Shown one piece after another: positions 16,865 to 26,091 of a stretch of DNA of 64,000 nucleotides. Position 1 is the first letter of the stretch. Every line of letters starts with the position of its first letter. The notes under the pieces were generated by a model. The model made no database searches. It was not told the origin of the DNA and was given only the letters and a program-made list of their open reading frames with translations. The DNA comes from Gammaproteobacteria bacterium (lineage in GTDB: Bacteria; Pseudomonadota; Gammaproteobacteria; JAJFKO01): assembly GCA_028284465.1 (NCBI GenBank), contig JANQRR010000047.1:1-64000 (forward strand), given 5' to 3'. The position numbers and the translations under genes were made by a program.

Positions 16865-18138
16865 TGGTGGCGTTAACATCGTTTATTGATGTCGCAAGTG
16901 ACAGTCATTTTCCATTGCAGAATTTGCCATTTGGGGTGTTTAAACCCGATGCGCAAACAGCACCACGGATCGGTGTGGCGATTGGCGATTTAGTTTTAGA
17001 TTTACAAGTGATTGCCGAGCATGGTTTATTGACAGGGCCTGAGCTGCGTGACCATAAAATAGTGTTTGCGCAATCGAGTTTAAATGCATTTTTAGCATTA
17101 GGACAATCGGCTTGGCGTGAAGCGCGCACTACCGTAATGCAATTATTATGTGCTGATGAAGCAACTTTACGTGATAATAAAAAATTACGTGCGCAAGCAT
17201 TGCATCGCCAAGATCAGGTTAGTATGTTATTACCGGTAACCGTGCGCGGTTATACAGATTTTTATTCATCTAAAGAACATGCGACTAATTTAGGTAAAAT
17301 GTTTCGCGGTAGCGACAATGCGTTAATGCCGAATTGGTTGCATATGCCAATTGGTTACGATGGTCGTGCCAGTTCGATTGTGGTTAGTGGCACTGACTTT
17401 GCGCGACCATGTGGGCAGATCATGCCACCTAATGCAGACAATCCTATTTTTTCAGCGTCAAAACGTTTAGATGCGGAGTTAGAAGTTGGTTTTATTGTCG
17501 GTAGTAATTCTAAATTGGGCGAGCCGATCAGTACCCAAGCAGCACCGCAGCATATTTTTGGTGTAGTGTTATTAAATGATTGGAGTGCGCGTGATATTCA
17601 AAAATGGGAATACCAACCATTAGGGCCATTTTTAGGTAAAAATTTTTGTACGTCAATCTCACCTTGGGTGGTAACCTTGGATGCTTTAGAACCGTTTCGA
17701 GTATCAGGACCAAAACAACAGCCACAGCCATTACCGTATTTGCAGTGTGAGCAAGCGTGGAATTTTAATCTGCAATTGCAGATGCTACTTAAAACCGCGA
17801 CAATGACCCAGCCTGACACGGTGGCTACGACTAATTTTCGCCAAGTGTATTGGAATTTTTGTCAACAAGTTGCGCATCATACTATTAATGGTTGTAATTT
17901 GCGCACTGGGGATATTTTTGCTTCGGGCACCGTAAGTGGTGATCAACCTGGCAGTTATGGTAGCTTCATTGAATTATGCTGGGGTGGTAAGCAACCATTA
18001 ACATTATCTAATGGCGAAACTCGGACTTTCCTTGAAGATGGTGATAGTGTTACGATCACAGGTTGGTGTCAGGGTGATAACTATCGGATCGGGTTTGGCG
18101 AAGTAACTGGCACGGTATTGCCGGCATTATCAAAATGA
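16864..18138 (+). CDS. fahA: Fumarylacetoacetase
   Basis: Hydrolyses 4-fumarylacetoacetate to fumarate and acetoacetate, the last step of tyrosine/homogentisate degradation. The 424 residues cover the full family length, with an N-terminal SH3-like domain (PFGVFKP, IGVAIGDLVLDL) and a catalytic domain with YTDFYSSKEHATNLG, NWLHMPIGYDGRASS, SGTDFARPCGQ and LNDWSARDIQKWEYQPLGPF. No homogentisate dioxygenase or maleylacetoacetate isomerase gene is nearby. It is coupled by one-base overlap to the upstream thiolase, which could use the acetoacetate after activation to acetoacetyl-CoA. Confidence 0.95.
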   Translation: MVALTSFIDVASDSHFPLQNLPFGVFKPDAQTAPRIGVAIGDLVLDLQVIAEHGLLTGPELRDHKIVFAQSSLNAFLALGQSAWREARTTVMQLLCADEATLRDNKKLRAQALHRQDQVSMLLPVTVRGYTDFYSSKEHATNLGKMFRGSDNALMPNWLHMPIGYDGRASSIVVSGTDFARPCGQIMPPNADNPIFSASKRLDAELEVGFIVGSNSKLGEPISTQAAPQHIFGVVLLNDWSARDIQKWEYQPLGPFLGKNFCTSISPWVVTLDALEPFRVSGPKQQPQPLPYLQCEQAWNFNLQLQMLLKTATMTQPDTVATTNFRQVYWNFCQQVAHHTINGCNLRTGDIFASGTVSGDQPGSYGSFIELCWGGKQPLTLSNGETRTFLEDGDSVTITGWCQGDNYRIGFGEVTGTVLPALSK

Positions 18139-18145
18139 GGACAAA

Positions 18146-20209
18146 ATGGAATACCAACATTGGCAATTAGAAAGCGATGAAGATAATGTGATGTGGGCAT
18201 GTCTAGATCGCAAAGATCGATCAGCCAATGCATTAAATCATGAAGTTATGCAAGAGCTTGCAGACATTGTTAAGCAAGTTGCAAGGCAACAAAGTTGCCA
18301 AGGTTTAATTATCACGTCTAAAAAAACCAGTGGTTTCATTGCTGGTGCTGATGTCAGTGAATTCACTAAAATTAAAACCGAAACTGAAGCTATTGATGTC
18401 ATTAAACGTGGCCAAGCTATCTTTGCTCAACTTGCTGCGTTACAAGTACCAACGTTGGCTTTGATCAAAGGGTTTTGTTTAGGTGGTGGCTTAGAGTTAG
18501 CGTTAGCATGTGATTATCGCGTCGCCGTGAATGATCCAAAAACTCGTTTAGGGTTGCCTGAAGTAATGTTAGGGATCCATCCAGGGTGGGGCGGCACAGT
18601 GCGTTTGCCACGCTTGCTTGGCCCGGTCAAAGCATTCACTTTGATTTTAACAGGGCGGCCAGTCGATGCGAAAAAAGCTTATTGTTTAGGTTTAGTGGAT
18701 GCTGCAGTTCCCGAACGACAAATGTATCGCGCAGCTAAAACCATCATCAAAAATAAAAAATCACCTCGTCGCGCAACCTGGCGTGAAAAATTGTTTAATT
18801 TGCCAGGCTTAAAAGAATTATTAGCTAAAAAGATGCGTGCGATGTTAACAGCTAAACGCGTTAGTCAAAAACATTATCCGGCGCCGTATGCAGCTATTGA
18901 TAATTGGTTAGACGTCAATGTTAATACTGAAGCTGCATTTGAGCGTGAAGCGGAATCTATCGGTAAACTCATGGTGACTGACACTGCGCGAAATTTATTG
19001 CGCGTGTTTTTCCTACAAGAACAATTAAAAAGTTTTGCGAAAGATATTAAATCAAACATTAAGCATGTACATGTGATCGGTGCCGGTACTATGGGTGGTG
19101 ACATTGCTGCTTGGTGCGCGTTGCGAGGTTGTACGGTCACCTTACAAGATAAAGAGCCCGGCATGATTGCTGGTACAATAAAACGCGCGCATAAATTATT
19201 TAATAAGAAATTAAAACAACCACGGTTAATTCAAGCTGCAGTTGATCGACTAATTCCAAATATTTCAGGTTCAGGTATTAAACGTGCTGATTTGATCATT
19301 GAAGCAGTATTTGAAGATGTTAATTTAAAACAAACCTTATTTAAAGAAATTGAAGCGCAAGCAAAGCCGGACGCGATTTTAGCTACCAATACCTCAAGTA
19401 TTCCACTAGATGAAATCAATACCAGCATGCAAAATCCGAAACGTTTAGTGGGCATTCACTTCTTTAATCCAGTAGCGATGATGCAATTAGTTGAAGTCGT
19501 TTCGGGTGAACGCACTAGTGAAACGGTGATGCAACGTGCTATGGCATTTGTTAAACAAATTTCACGCTTACCGTTGCCAGTAAAAAGTCAGCCAGGGTTT
19601 GTGATCAATCGGATCTTGATGCCATATTTATTAGAATGTGTGCGTTTGTTAGAAGAAGGAATTAGCAGTGAAACAATTGATGCGGCAGCTGAAAAATTTG
19701 GTATGCCGATGGGGCCAGTTGAATTAGCAGATGCGGTTGGCTTAGATATTTGTCTATCGGTTGCCGAAAAACTCACAACCCATTATGGGGGTGAAATTCC
19801 TAAACAATTAACAGAAATGGTGAAACAAGGGCGCCTAGGGCGCAAAGTTGGGCGCGGTTTTTATAGCTACAGAAAAGGTAAAGCGGTGAAAAAAACAACC
19901 CAGCAGACTGTAACTAAAGTTAATTCACACGATATTGCGGATCGCTTAATTATGCGGATCATCAATGCATCGAGTGCTTGTTTACGCGATAAAGTTATCG
20001 CCGCGGCGGATTTATTGGATGCTGGTATGATCTTTGGCACAGGGTTTGCCCCATTTCGTGGTGGGCCAGCACATTATGCCGCAAGCTTTACTGATGGTGA
20101 ATTGCAACAACGATTTAATGCGCTCGAGAAAGAATATGGTGAGCGTTTTAAAATCGATTCAGGAATGGAACAATTGATTAATAGTGATAAACAAGGTGTG
20201 GAAACATGA
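18146..20209 (+). CDS. Fatty-acid oxidation complex alpha subunit (enoyl-CoA hydratase/3-hydroxyacyl-CoA dehydrogenase, FadJ/FadB type)
   Basis: Multifunctional beta-oxidation enzyme of 687 residues. The N-terminal crotonase domain (1-190) has FIAGADVSEF, GFCLGGGLELALACDYRV and GLPEVMLGIHPGWGGT with both catalytic glutamates. The NAD-binding dehydrogenase domain (about 310-490) has GAGTMGGDIAAW, ATNTSSIPLDEI and GIHFFNPVAMMQLVEVV with the catalytic His. Two C-terminal helical domains follow (NRILMPYLLE, FGTGFAPFRGGPAHYA). It starts 7 bases after fahA. Its TGA overlaps the ATG of the L,D-transpeptidase gene (ATGA). Confidence 0.94.
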   Translation: MEYQHWQLESDEDNVMWACLDRKDRSANALNHEVMQELADIVKQVARQQSCQGLIITSKKTSGFIAGADVSEFTKIKTETEAIDVIKRGQAIFAQLAALQVPTLALIKGFCLGGGLELALACDYRVAVNDPKTRLGLPEVMLGIHPGWGGTVRLPRLLGPVKAFTLILTGRPVDAKKAYCLGLVDAAVPERQMYRAAKTIIKNKKSPRRATWREKLFNLPGLKELLAKKMRAMLTAKRVSQKHYPAPYAAIDNWLDVNVNTEAAFEREAESIGKLMVTDTARNLLRVFFLQEQLKSFAKDIKSNIKHVHVIGAGTMGGDIAAWCALRGCTVTLQDKEPGMIAGTIKRAHKLFNKKLKQPRLIQAAVDRLIPNISGSGIKRADLIIEAVFEDVNLKQTLFKEIEAQAKPDAILATNTSSIPLDEINTSMQNPKRLVGIHFFNPVAMMQLVEVVSGERTSETVMQRAMAFVKQISRLPLPVKSQPGFVINRILMPYLLECVRLLEEGISSETIDAAAEKFGMPMGPVELADAVGLDICLSVAEKLTTHYGGEIPKQLTEMVKQGRLGRKVGRGFYSYRKGKAVKKTTQQTVTKVNSHDIADRLIMRIINASSACLRDKVIAAADLLDAGMIFGTGFAPFRGGPAHYAASFTDGELQQRFNALEKEYGERFKIDSGMEQLINSDKQGVET

Positions 20210-21231
20210 TAAATGTATGTAAGGTGTTATCTGTTGGCTTAATTTTATTGTTGGTTAGCCAGCTAGGATTTGCTATAACCTATAAATTACCAGCTGATGG
20301 TAGCGATGTTGTTGGTGAAGTAAAAGTGATCCGTGCACGCACGCGTTCAAACTTCGATAAAATTAGCCGGCATTATGATGTTGGTTTTTATGAATTACGC
20401 GAAGCTAATCCTAAACTTAATCCGAAAAAAATTCCTTACGGCTCATTAGTAGTATTACCAACGCAATTTATTTTGCCGCCTGGACCACGTAAAGGTATTG
20501 TCATTAACCTTGCTGAATTACGTTTATATTATTATCCACCCGGCAAAAACATTGTTGTTACTGAGCCTGTTGGAATTGGTAAAGTTGGTTGGAATACAAT
20601 AACGGGTGATTTAACCATTATTCAACGGCGCAAAGATCCTGTGTGGAATGTGCCAGAAAGTGTTCGTGAAGCTAAAGCCAAAGAAGGTATTTTGTTACCG
20701 CGGCATTTTCCACCGGGACCAGAAAACCCATTAGGTAAATACGCTTTGCGGTTATCAATTCCTAATTATCTAATTCATGGCACAGTTGATCCTCGTGGAG
20801 TTGGTAAACGTGTCAGCGCGGGTTGTGTGCGCATGTTTCCAGAAGACATTGAAGAATTATATTATTCAGTGCGCGTTGGCACCCCAGTGCGAATTGTGGA
20901 TCTGCCATACAAATCAGGTTGGAAAGGCGATAAATTATATTTAGAAGCGCATGTGCCTTTGCAAGAAGAAGCAGAGCAATATGCTGCGAGCACAGATCCA
21001 ATGGCGAAAGTGATCACCACTGCGTTACATAAACATTCAGGTGATGTTAATTGGGCAATTGCTGAATTAGTAGGTAAGCGTATGAGTGGTATGCCACAAG
21101 TGATTGGCGAAGATAAAATCATCGAACGAGTTATTGCTGAAACGGCGAGATCTGATAATGATCCGCAATCTGATAATAATGTTCAGCAAAATCCTAAGCA
21201 AGAGATTGCTGCGATAGAAGCAGTGCATTAA
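20206..21231 (+). CDS. L,D-transpeptidase with LysM domain (YkuD/ErfK family)
   Basis: Periplasmic enzyme that makes 3-3 peptidoglycan crosslinks or attaches lipoprotein to peptidoglycan. The 341 residues start with a signal peptide (about 1-23), then a LysM-like domain (about 40-88, ISRHYDVGFYELREANPKLNP). The YkuD domain (about 97-235) has HGTVDPRGVGKRVSAGCVRM with nucleophile C207. The C-terminal tail is charged. Translation is coupled by a 4-base ATGA overlap to the beta-oxidation gene upstream, an unexpected partner for a cell-wall enzyme. Confidence 0.93.
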   Translation: MINVCKVLSVGLILLLVSQLGFAITYKLPADGSDVVGEVKVIRARTRSNFDKISRHYDVGFYELREANPKLNPKKIPYGSLVVLPTQFILPPGPRKGIVINLAELRLYYYPPGKNIVVTEPVGIGKVGWNTITGDLTIIQRRKDPVWNVPESVREAKAKEGILLPRHFPPGPENPLGKYALRLSIPNYLIHGTVDPRGVGKRVSAGCVRMFPEDIEELYYSVRVGTPVRIVDLPYKSGWKGDKLYLEAHVPLQEEAEQYAASTDPMAKVITTALHKHSGDVNWAIAELVGKRMSGMPQVIGEDKIIERVIAETARSDNDPQSDNNVQQNPKQEIAAIEAVH

Positions 21232-21245
21232 TTTTATTTATTTTT

Positions 21246-21276
21246 CTGGATCCCGCGGTCAAGCTGCGGGATGACG
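21246..21276. repeat. Family B hairpin repeat, copy 2
   Basis: CTGGATCCCGCGGTCAAGC followed by TGCGGGATGACG. CCCGC and GCGGG pair around a short loop. A partial echo (CTGGGATGACGAG) follows at 21283-21295. It lies downstream of the L,D-transpeptidase stop, where it could act as a transcript end, although there is no T-run. Confidence 0.8.
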
Positions 21277-21422
21277 AGTTTTCTGGGATGACGAGTCTAG
21301 CAAGGCTACGGCATGGCAGTATACTTCAGTAGAACTTTCTTCCAAACCATCGGTCTAAAAAATTGTTCAATATTTATCAACAGCATCTTGCAGTACTGCC
21401 ATATGCTGATAAGGAGTTGAAT

Positions 21423-21782
21423 ATGAACAAGATTTCTAGAAATTTTCTAGTGGCGATGGGCTGTGCTGGTTTACTATTTGCCGGCTCGGCATTTGCTAAT
21501 CAAGCAATAAAAACCCAGCCACAAAATAAAGCATTAACAACCCCATTAATCAATCCACAAACGCTTGCTTACGATCGTTATCGACGATACTTCATCTGTT
21601 ATCGTTGGGGACGAAATCGTTATGGTGAGCGTGTCAGACGCTGTACGTATCCACGGGTATATTATCACCCATCAGTGCCGCATCGTGCTTGTTGGGGCCG
21701 ATATGCACGGTTTCATTCACGTCACGCAGCACATCATTGGCGTTGGCGATATTGTGGACATCGTAATTGGCGCTGGAGATAA
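21423..21782 (+). CDS. Secreted Arg/His/Trp/Tyr-rich protein of unknown function
   Basis: I do not recognise this family. The ATG at 21423 is chosen because AAGGAG lies 6 bases upstream and a clean signal peptide follows (MNKISRNFLVAMGCAGLLF, cleavage after AFA). The frame is open back to 21363 but without such a site. The mature region (about 45-119) is extremely rich in Arg, Tyr, His and Trp (for example FICYRWGRNRYGERVRRC and HHWRWRYCGHRNWRWR) and has four cysteines. The mature protein is small and very basic, so it may bind nucleic acid, LPS, heme or metal. No neighbour clarifies its role. Confidence 0.65.
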   Translation: MNKISRNFLVAMGCAGLLFAGSAFANQAIKTQPQNKALTTPLINPQTLAYDRYRRYFICYRWGRNRYGERVRRCTYPRVYYHPSVPHRACWGRYARFHSRHAAHHWRWRYCGHRNWRWR

Positions 21783-21890
21783 AGGCGCTAGTTAATAAAT
21801 AGCCAAGGATGGCAAACTAACCAGATCCGTGGCAAATACTAGAAGCTGCACTATACTCAAGGCAAATACATGGAGAGTGTAGGTGATGGT

Positions 21891-22745
21891 ATGAAAATAA
21901 CCATAAGACTTACGATTATTTTATTAATAACAATAAGTTTCGTTGTACCAGCAGCAGCTGATGCTAAGGGCAAGAAACGTTTACCACGCACAATTAAAAG
22001 TAAATATGCGGCGATAGTTGTGGATTATCCTTCAAACCGGATCATTCATATGGAAAATGCAAATGCAGTGCGTTATCCAGCATCGTTAACAAAAGTAATG
22101 ACGCTATATTTATTATTTCAAGCATTAGATAATCGCGAACTTAGTTTAAATCAAAAATTGCCAGTGTCAAAATATGCGGCTAAACGCGCACCAACAAAAT
22201 TAGGTTTAAAACCCGGACAGACAATAACAGTTAAACAAGCTATTTATGCATTAGTTGCAAAATCGGCAAATGATGTCGCGGCAGTTGTTGCCGAAGCTTT
22301 AGCAGGTACCGAGCGCGCTTTTGGCCAGCTGATGACATTGCAAGCCAAACTATTGGGGATGAACAGTACGGTATTTTATAATGCATCAGGTTTGCCACAT
22401 CAACAACAAAAAACCACGGCTGCTGATATGGCTAAACTCGGTGTAGCAATGCTAAAGCGGTTTCCGCACTATTATCATTATTTTCAAACCCAACGATTTA
22501 AATATAAAGAACGTAACTATCGTAGCCATAATCATTTGCTGCGATTGTATCCAGGCTGTGATGGAATGAAAACTGGCTATATTAATGCTTCTGGGTTTAA
22601 TGTATTGACATCGGCAGTGCGTGATGGCCGCCGTTTAGTGGCAGTAGTAATGGGTGGACGTTCAGCGCGTTCACGTGATCAGCACATGACAATTTTGTTA
22701 GATCGTTCATTTAGAAAACTTGGTTATATTACTTCTAGAGATTAA
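21891..22745 (+). CDS. D-alanyl-D-alanine carboxypeptidase (DacA/PBP5-like serine peptidase S11)
   Basis: Low-molecular-weight penicillin-binding protein that trims peptidoglycan stem peptides in the periplasm. Motifs: SxxK in PASLTKVM (Ser about residue 65), SxN in KSANDVAAV and KTG in GMKTGYINASGFN. I place the start at 21891, giving 284 residues with an immediate signal peptide (KITIRLTIILLITISFVV); an ATG at 21870 is also in frame. The protein ends soon after the catalytic domain, so the C-terminal PBP5 anchor domain is missing, as in endopeptidase-like PbpG proteins. The next gene is convergent and overlaps its end by 4 bases. Confidence 0.9.
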   Translation: MKITIRLTIILLITISFVVPAAADAKGKKRLPRTIKSKYAAIVVDYPSNRIIHMENANAVRYPASLTKVMTLYLLFQALDNRELSLNQKLPVSKYAAKRAPTKLGLKPGQTITVKQAIYALVAKSANDVAAVVAEALAGTERAFGQLMTLQAKLLGMNSTVFYNASGLPHQQQKTTAADMAKLGVAMLKRFPHYYHYFQTQRFKYKERNYRSHNHLLRLYPGCDGMKTGYINASGFNVLTSAVRDGRRLVAVVMGGRSARSRDQHMTILLDRSFRKLGYITSRD

Positions 22746-24403
22746 TCTGCAATTGGTAGGCGCACAGAAAAACACACAGTCGTGCCAGGAACATCGTTAG
22801 CAATGTCAATATCAAAAATCCCGCCCATTAGGGTGATAATTTTGCGGCAACATATTAAACCCAACCCATAATCATTGTGATCTGAGTTAAGCAAATGCGC
22901 ACGCTTTGCTGCATCGATGCCAATACCAGTATCTTTAATATCAAAACGAAAGACGGATTGATTATTATCAACAATTTTATAAGTGATGATTAAATCAATT
23001 TGGCCTTCAGTAGTGTTTTTGACAGCATTATATAACAGATTATCTAAAATTTTAGTCAAGTATACTGGATCACCGATTAATTTTTGCGGATGATCGGCTG
23101 GCATGCTGAGATTAAACTTAAGTTGTTTTGCTGCTGCCATTGTTTGATATTTTTTAGCGTTGGATGTAATTAATAATCCAAAGTCAAATTTAGTTTTTTG
23201 CAAGACGAGCATGTTTGCTGATAATTTAGCATAGTCTATAGTGTTAGCTAAAAAACGCAATAATTCTTCTCCAGTTTGCTTTACATCAGCAATAACATCA
23301 TTAGTAATAGGTTGCTGTTTAAGGTTGCTAAGCATGTTGTCAACCGAATGTGATATTTTATGTGCCATGCTTGCAATAAATACATTTTTTTCTTGTTGTT
23401 GTTGCTTGCTTTCTAGTTGAGCTTTGTTTAATAAAGCTGATTGCTTTTTATGTTTAGTTATTTCATTAATGAATTTTTCATTAGTTTCGATTAAAGTTGC
23501 ATTCTGGAATTTTATGGCTTTTTCTACTTGACGTTGCGCAAGGAGCTTGCTGCTAAGCTTATCATTAGTGTGAGCTTGTAATTGTATAGATTTGCGCAGA
23601 TGAATGATAATATAAGTAATAATAGAAATGAGCGATAAAAATAAAGTGAATAACAAAATACGAAAAATAGTATTTCGAGCAATATATTTTTCACGTTCCG
23701 CTTGATAAAGCGCATCTAAATTATCAATGATATTAACTAAATTAATTTCTAGTAATTGACGAGTAACAGTGTTTAAACGAGGATGATAATTTAAAATAGT
23801 TTTAGAATGTTTTAGGGTGTTTGTAAGTAATAACTCATTTTTGGCGGTAGGATCGGGCTTGGTAAGCGTTTTAGGAAACTGCTCAATAATATTATTAATT
23901 TTTGTGGTTAGATTTTTGTTGCTAGAAATATTTGGGTTAGTTTTCAGTAATATGCTAAGTAACAAATTATTTAATAAATCACTATGGGCAATATTTTGAG
24001 TTGTGAGGATTGAAATAGCTATTGGTAAATAAATCACAGAATTACGCAAAATCGAATGATTGCGCAAAAATGCTATCACTAAACGTTTTTTAATAATTAA
24101 TTTTTCAGCTAGGGTATTTTTATATTCAACACCAGGGGCATTATTTTCTTTAATAAATTTGTTAAGTTTAGATTGTAATTGTGACATGTGTTGTAGACTT
24201 GATATTAATGGATCATAATGTGGCAAGAAGCCATAACGAGTTCGTAGAATATTTTGATTTAAAATTAAAGCATCGCCTCGATATAAATGTAGAATGTTTT
24301 CAGCGTTAGCATAACGATCTTGATAAACAAATGATCTGGTTAGAAAATATAATACAACGGCAGCGATAATTACTAGAAAAATAACGATATAGCGCCATTT
24401 CAT
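22742..24403 (-). CDS. Membrane sensor histidine kinase with DAHL-like sensor region (paralogue B)
   Basis: Starting at the ATG at 24403, which overlaps the upstream gene's TGA (ATGA), the protein has 553 residues. A first membrane helix (about 5-22), an all-helical extracytoplasmic region (about 25-245) with LNQNILRTRYG, HYDPL and NHSILRNSVIYLP, and a second helix (about 248-268) are followed by a coiled coil. The kinase core has H348 in ASMAHKISHS, an N box (LDNLLYNAVKN), G1 (DTGIGID) and an intact G2 (YGLGLICC). The H box departs from the usual HExRTP (Glu to Lys, Pro lost). The sensor region resembles the DAHL domain. A longer upstream start would lie inside the neighbouring gene. Confidence 0.85.
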   Translation of the reverse strand: MKWRYIVIFLVIIAAVVLYFLTRSFVYQDRYANAENILHLYRGDALILNQNILRTRYGFLPHYDPLISSLQHMSQLQSKLNKFIKENNAPGVEYKNTLAEKLIIKKRLVIAFLRNHSILRNSVIYLPIAISILTTQNIAHSDLLNNLLLSILLKTNPNISSNKNLTTKINNIIEQFPKTLTKPDPTAKNELLLTNTLKHSKTILNYHPRLNTVTRQLLEINLVNIIDNLDALYQAEREKYIARNTIFRILLFTLFLSLISIITYIIIHLRKSIQLQAHTNDKLSSKLLAQRQVEKAIKFQNATLIETNEKFINEITKHKKQSALLNKAQLESKQQQQEKNVFIASMAHKISHSVDNMLSNLKQQPITNDVIADVKQTGEELLRFLANTIDYAKLSANMLVLQKTKFDFGLLITSNAKKYQTMAAAKQLKFNLSMPADHPQKLIGDPVYLTKILDNLLYNAVKNTTEGQIDLIITYKIVDNNQSVFRFDIKDTGIGIDAAKRAHLLNSDHNDYGLGLICCRKIITLMGGIFDIDIANDVPGTTVCFSVRLPIAD

Positions 24404-26091
24404 GTTTTTGATCCCTGTTGCATGCCAACGGAAAAGCAAAAGATAGTGCCAGGCACATCATCTTTGATCACAATATCAAGGTTTCCACCCATTAATTTAA
24501 TAATCTCACGGCAATAAATAATATTTAAATTAACATCTTCATTATTTTCATCACCGTCGTTATCATCTAAGTTAAGCAAATGCACACGTTTTTCTTCATT
24601 AAGGCCTATTCCTGTGTCTTTAATCTCAAAGCGCAGAATAACTTGATCCGGATCAGCAATTTTATAAGTTACTGTCACCTCAATTTGTCCTTTTTCAGTG
24701 TATTTTACTGCGTTATCTAATAGATTTTCTAAAACTTTATTAAGGCGTTTGTGATCACCAATTAATTTTTGAGGGCAATCTTCAGGCAAATGCAACTTAA
24801 AAGTAAGTTGTTTAGCTTGCGCAAGCTTTTGATATTTGTTAGCACAAGACGTCATTAATTCATGGAAATCAAAGCTAGTTTTTTCCAAATTAAGAGTATC
24901 AGCTTCTAAATTAGCATAGTCCGTCACAGTATCTAAAATTTTATTGATGTTGACCACAGCGTCATCAGCGATAGTGTTATTTTTACAATTTTTTATAATA
25001 GTATTAATCGAGGTGGTTATTTTATGGATTAAATTAGCAATAAAAACATTTTTTGCATGTTGATTTTTTTTGCTTTCTTCTTGTGCTTTACGCAGAAAAT
25101 CTGATGTTTTTTTATGTTTAGTGATTTCATTAACAAGCTTCTCATTAGTGTCGATGATAGTTTGCGTACGATTTTTAACTTCTGTTTCCAGAGTGACATT
25201 TTGATGTTTAACTTCTTCTTCAGCTTTTTTGCGAGCATCAATCTCACTATTTAATTTGGTATTAGTTTCTGTTTCTATGCGTAATGATTTACGTAAACAT
25301 ATGATCATATAAATAATTATAGAGATAAGCAGTAATGAGAAAATAAATAATAATATTCGATAAATATTAGCTCGGGCAATGTATTTATCACGCTCAGAAC
25401 TGTAAAGTGAGCTTAGACTATCTATCACATCCGTTAAATTAACTTGTAACACTTGACGTGTTAAAGTATTTAAACGAGGGTGATACGTTAAAATAGTTTT
25501 AGTATGTTTTAACATATTAGTTAGCAATAATTTATCTTTAGTGTCAGTATCGGCATATGTGATTGCTTTAGGAATTTGTTCGACAAGGTTATTAATTTTA
25601 ACTGCCAAAGCTTCATTGGCTGAATTAGTGTAAAGCAATACATTAAGCAGTAAAGTATTTAGTAAGTTACTATGAGCAACATTTTCAGTTGTAAGAATTG
25701 ACACAGCAACAGGCAGATAAATCACTGAATTACGTAAAATGGAATTATTACGCATAAAAGCAACAACTAAGCGTTTCTTGATATTAAGTTTTTCACCTAA
25801 AGTGTCTTTAAGGCCGATGCCGGGAGCCTTATAGTCTTTTACAAATTGACTAAGTTTGTCTTGTAATATAGACATATTTCGCAAGCCTGATCTCAATGGA
25901 TCATAATGCAATAAAAAACCAAATCGGGTACGTAAAATATTCTGATTTAATGCTAAGGCATCGCTTTTATATAAACGTAAAATCTGCTCAGCAGCGGCAT
26001 AACGATCTTGGCCAACAAATGAATTGGCAAAAAAATACAATACGATAATCAAGGCGATTGCTAACATAATGATTGCATAGCGCCACTTCAT
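24400..26091 (-). CDS. Membrane sensor histidine kinase paralogue A, degenerate ATP lid
   Basis: 563 residues with the same plan as its downstream paralogue: TM helix (about 5-22), DAHL-like helical sensor (HYDPL, NNSILRNSVIYLP), TM helix (about 245-265), then a longer coiled coil. H356 is kept in ANLIHKITTS, and the N box (LENLLDNAVKYT) and G1 (DTGIGL) are present. The G2 glycines are gone: the lid is an acidic stretch (LDDNDGDENNEDVN) followed by LNIIYC instead of GLGLAI. It may be a weak kinase or pseudokinase acting as a dimer partner. ATGA overlaps link it to the peroxidase gene upstream and to paralogue B downstream. Confidence 0.85.
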   Translation of the reverse strand: MKWRYAIIMLAIALIIVLYFFANSFVGQDRYAAAEQILRLYKSDALALNQNILRTRFGFLLHYDPLRSGLRNMSILQDKLSQFVKDYKAPGIGLKDTLGEKLNIKKRLVVAFMRNNSILRNSVIYLPVAVSILTTENVAHSNLLNTLLLNVLLYTNSANEALAVKINNLVEQIPKAITYADTDTKDKLLLTNMLKHTKTILTYHPRLNTLTRQVLQVNLTDVIDSLSSLYSSERDKYIARANIYRILLFIFSLLLISIIIYMIICLRKSLRIETETNTKLNSEIDARKKAEEEVKHQNVTLETEVKNRTQTIIDTNEKLVNEITKHKKTSDFLRKAQEESKKNQHAKNVFIANLIHKITTSINTIIKNCKNNTIADDAVVNINKILDTVTDYANLEADTLNLEKTSFDFHELMTSCANKYQKLAQAKQLTFKLHLPEDCPQKLIGDHKRLNKVLENLLDNAVKYTEKGQIEVTVTYKIADPDQVILRFEIKDTGIGLNEEKRVHLLNLDDNDGDENNEDVNLNIIYCREIIKLMGGNLDIVIKDDVPGTIFCFSVGMQQGSKT

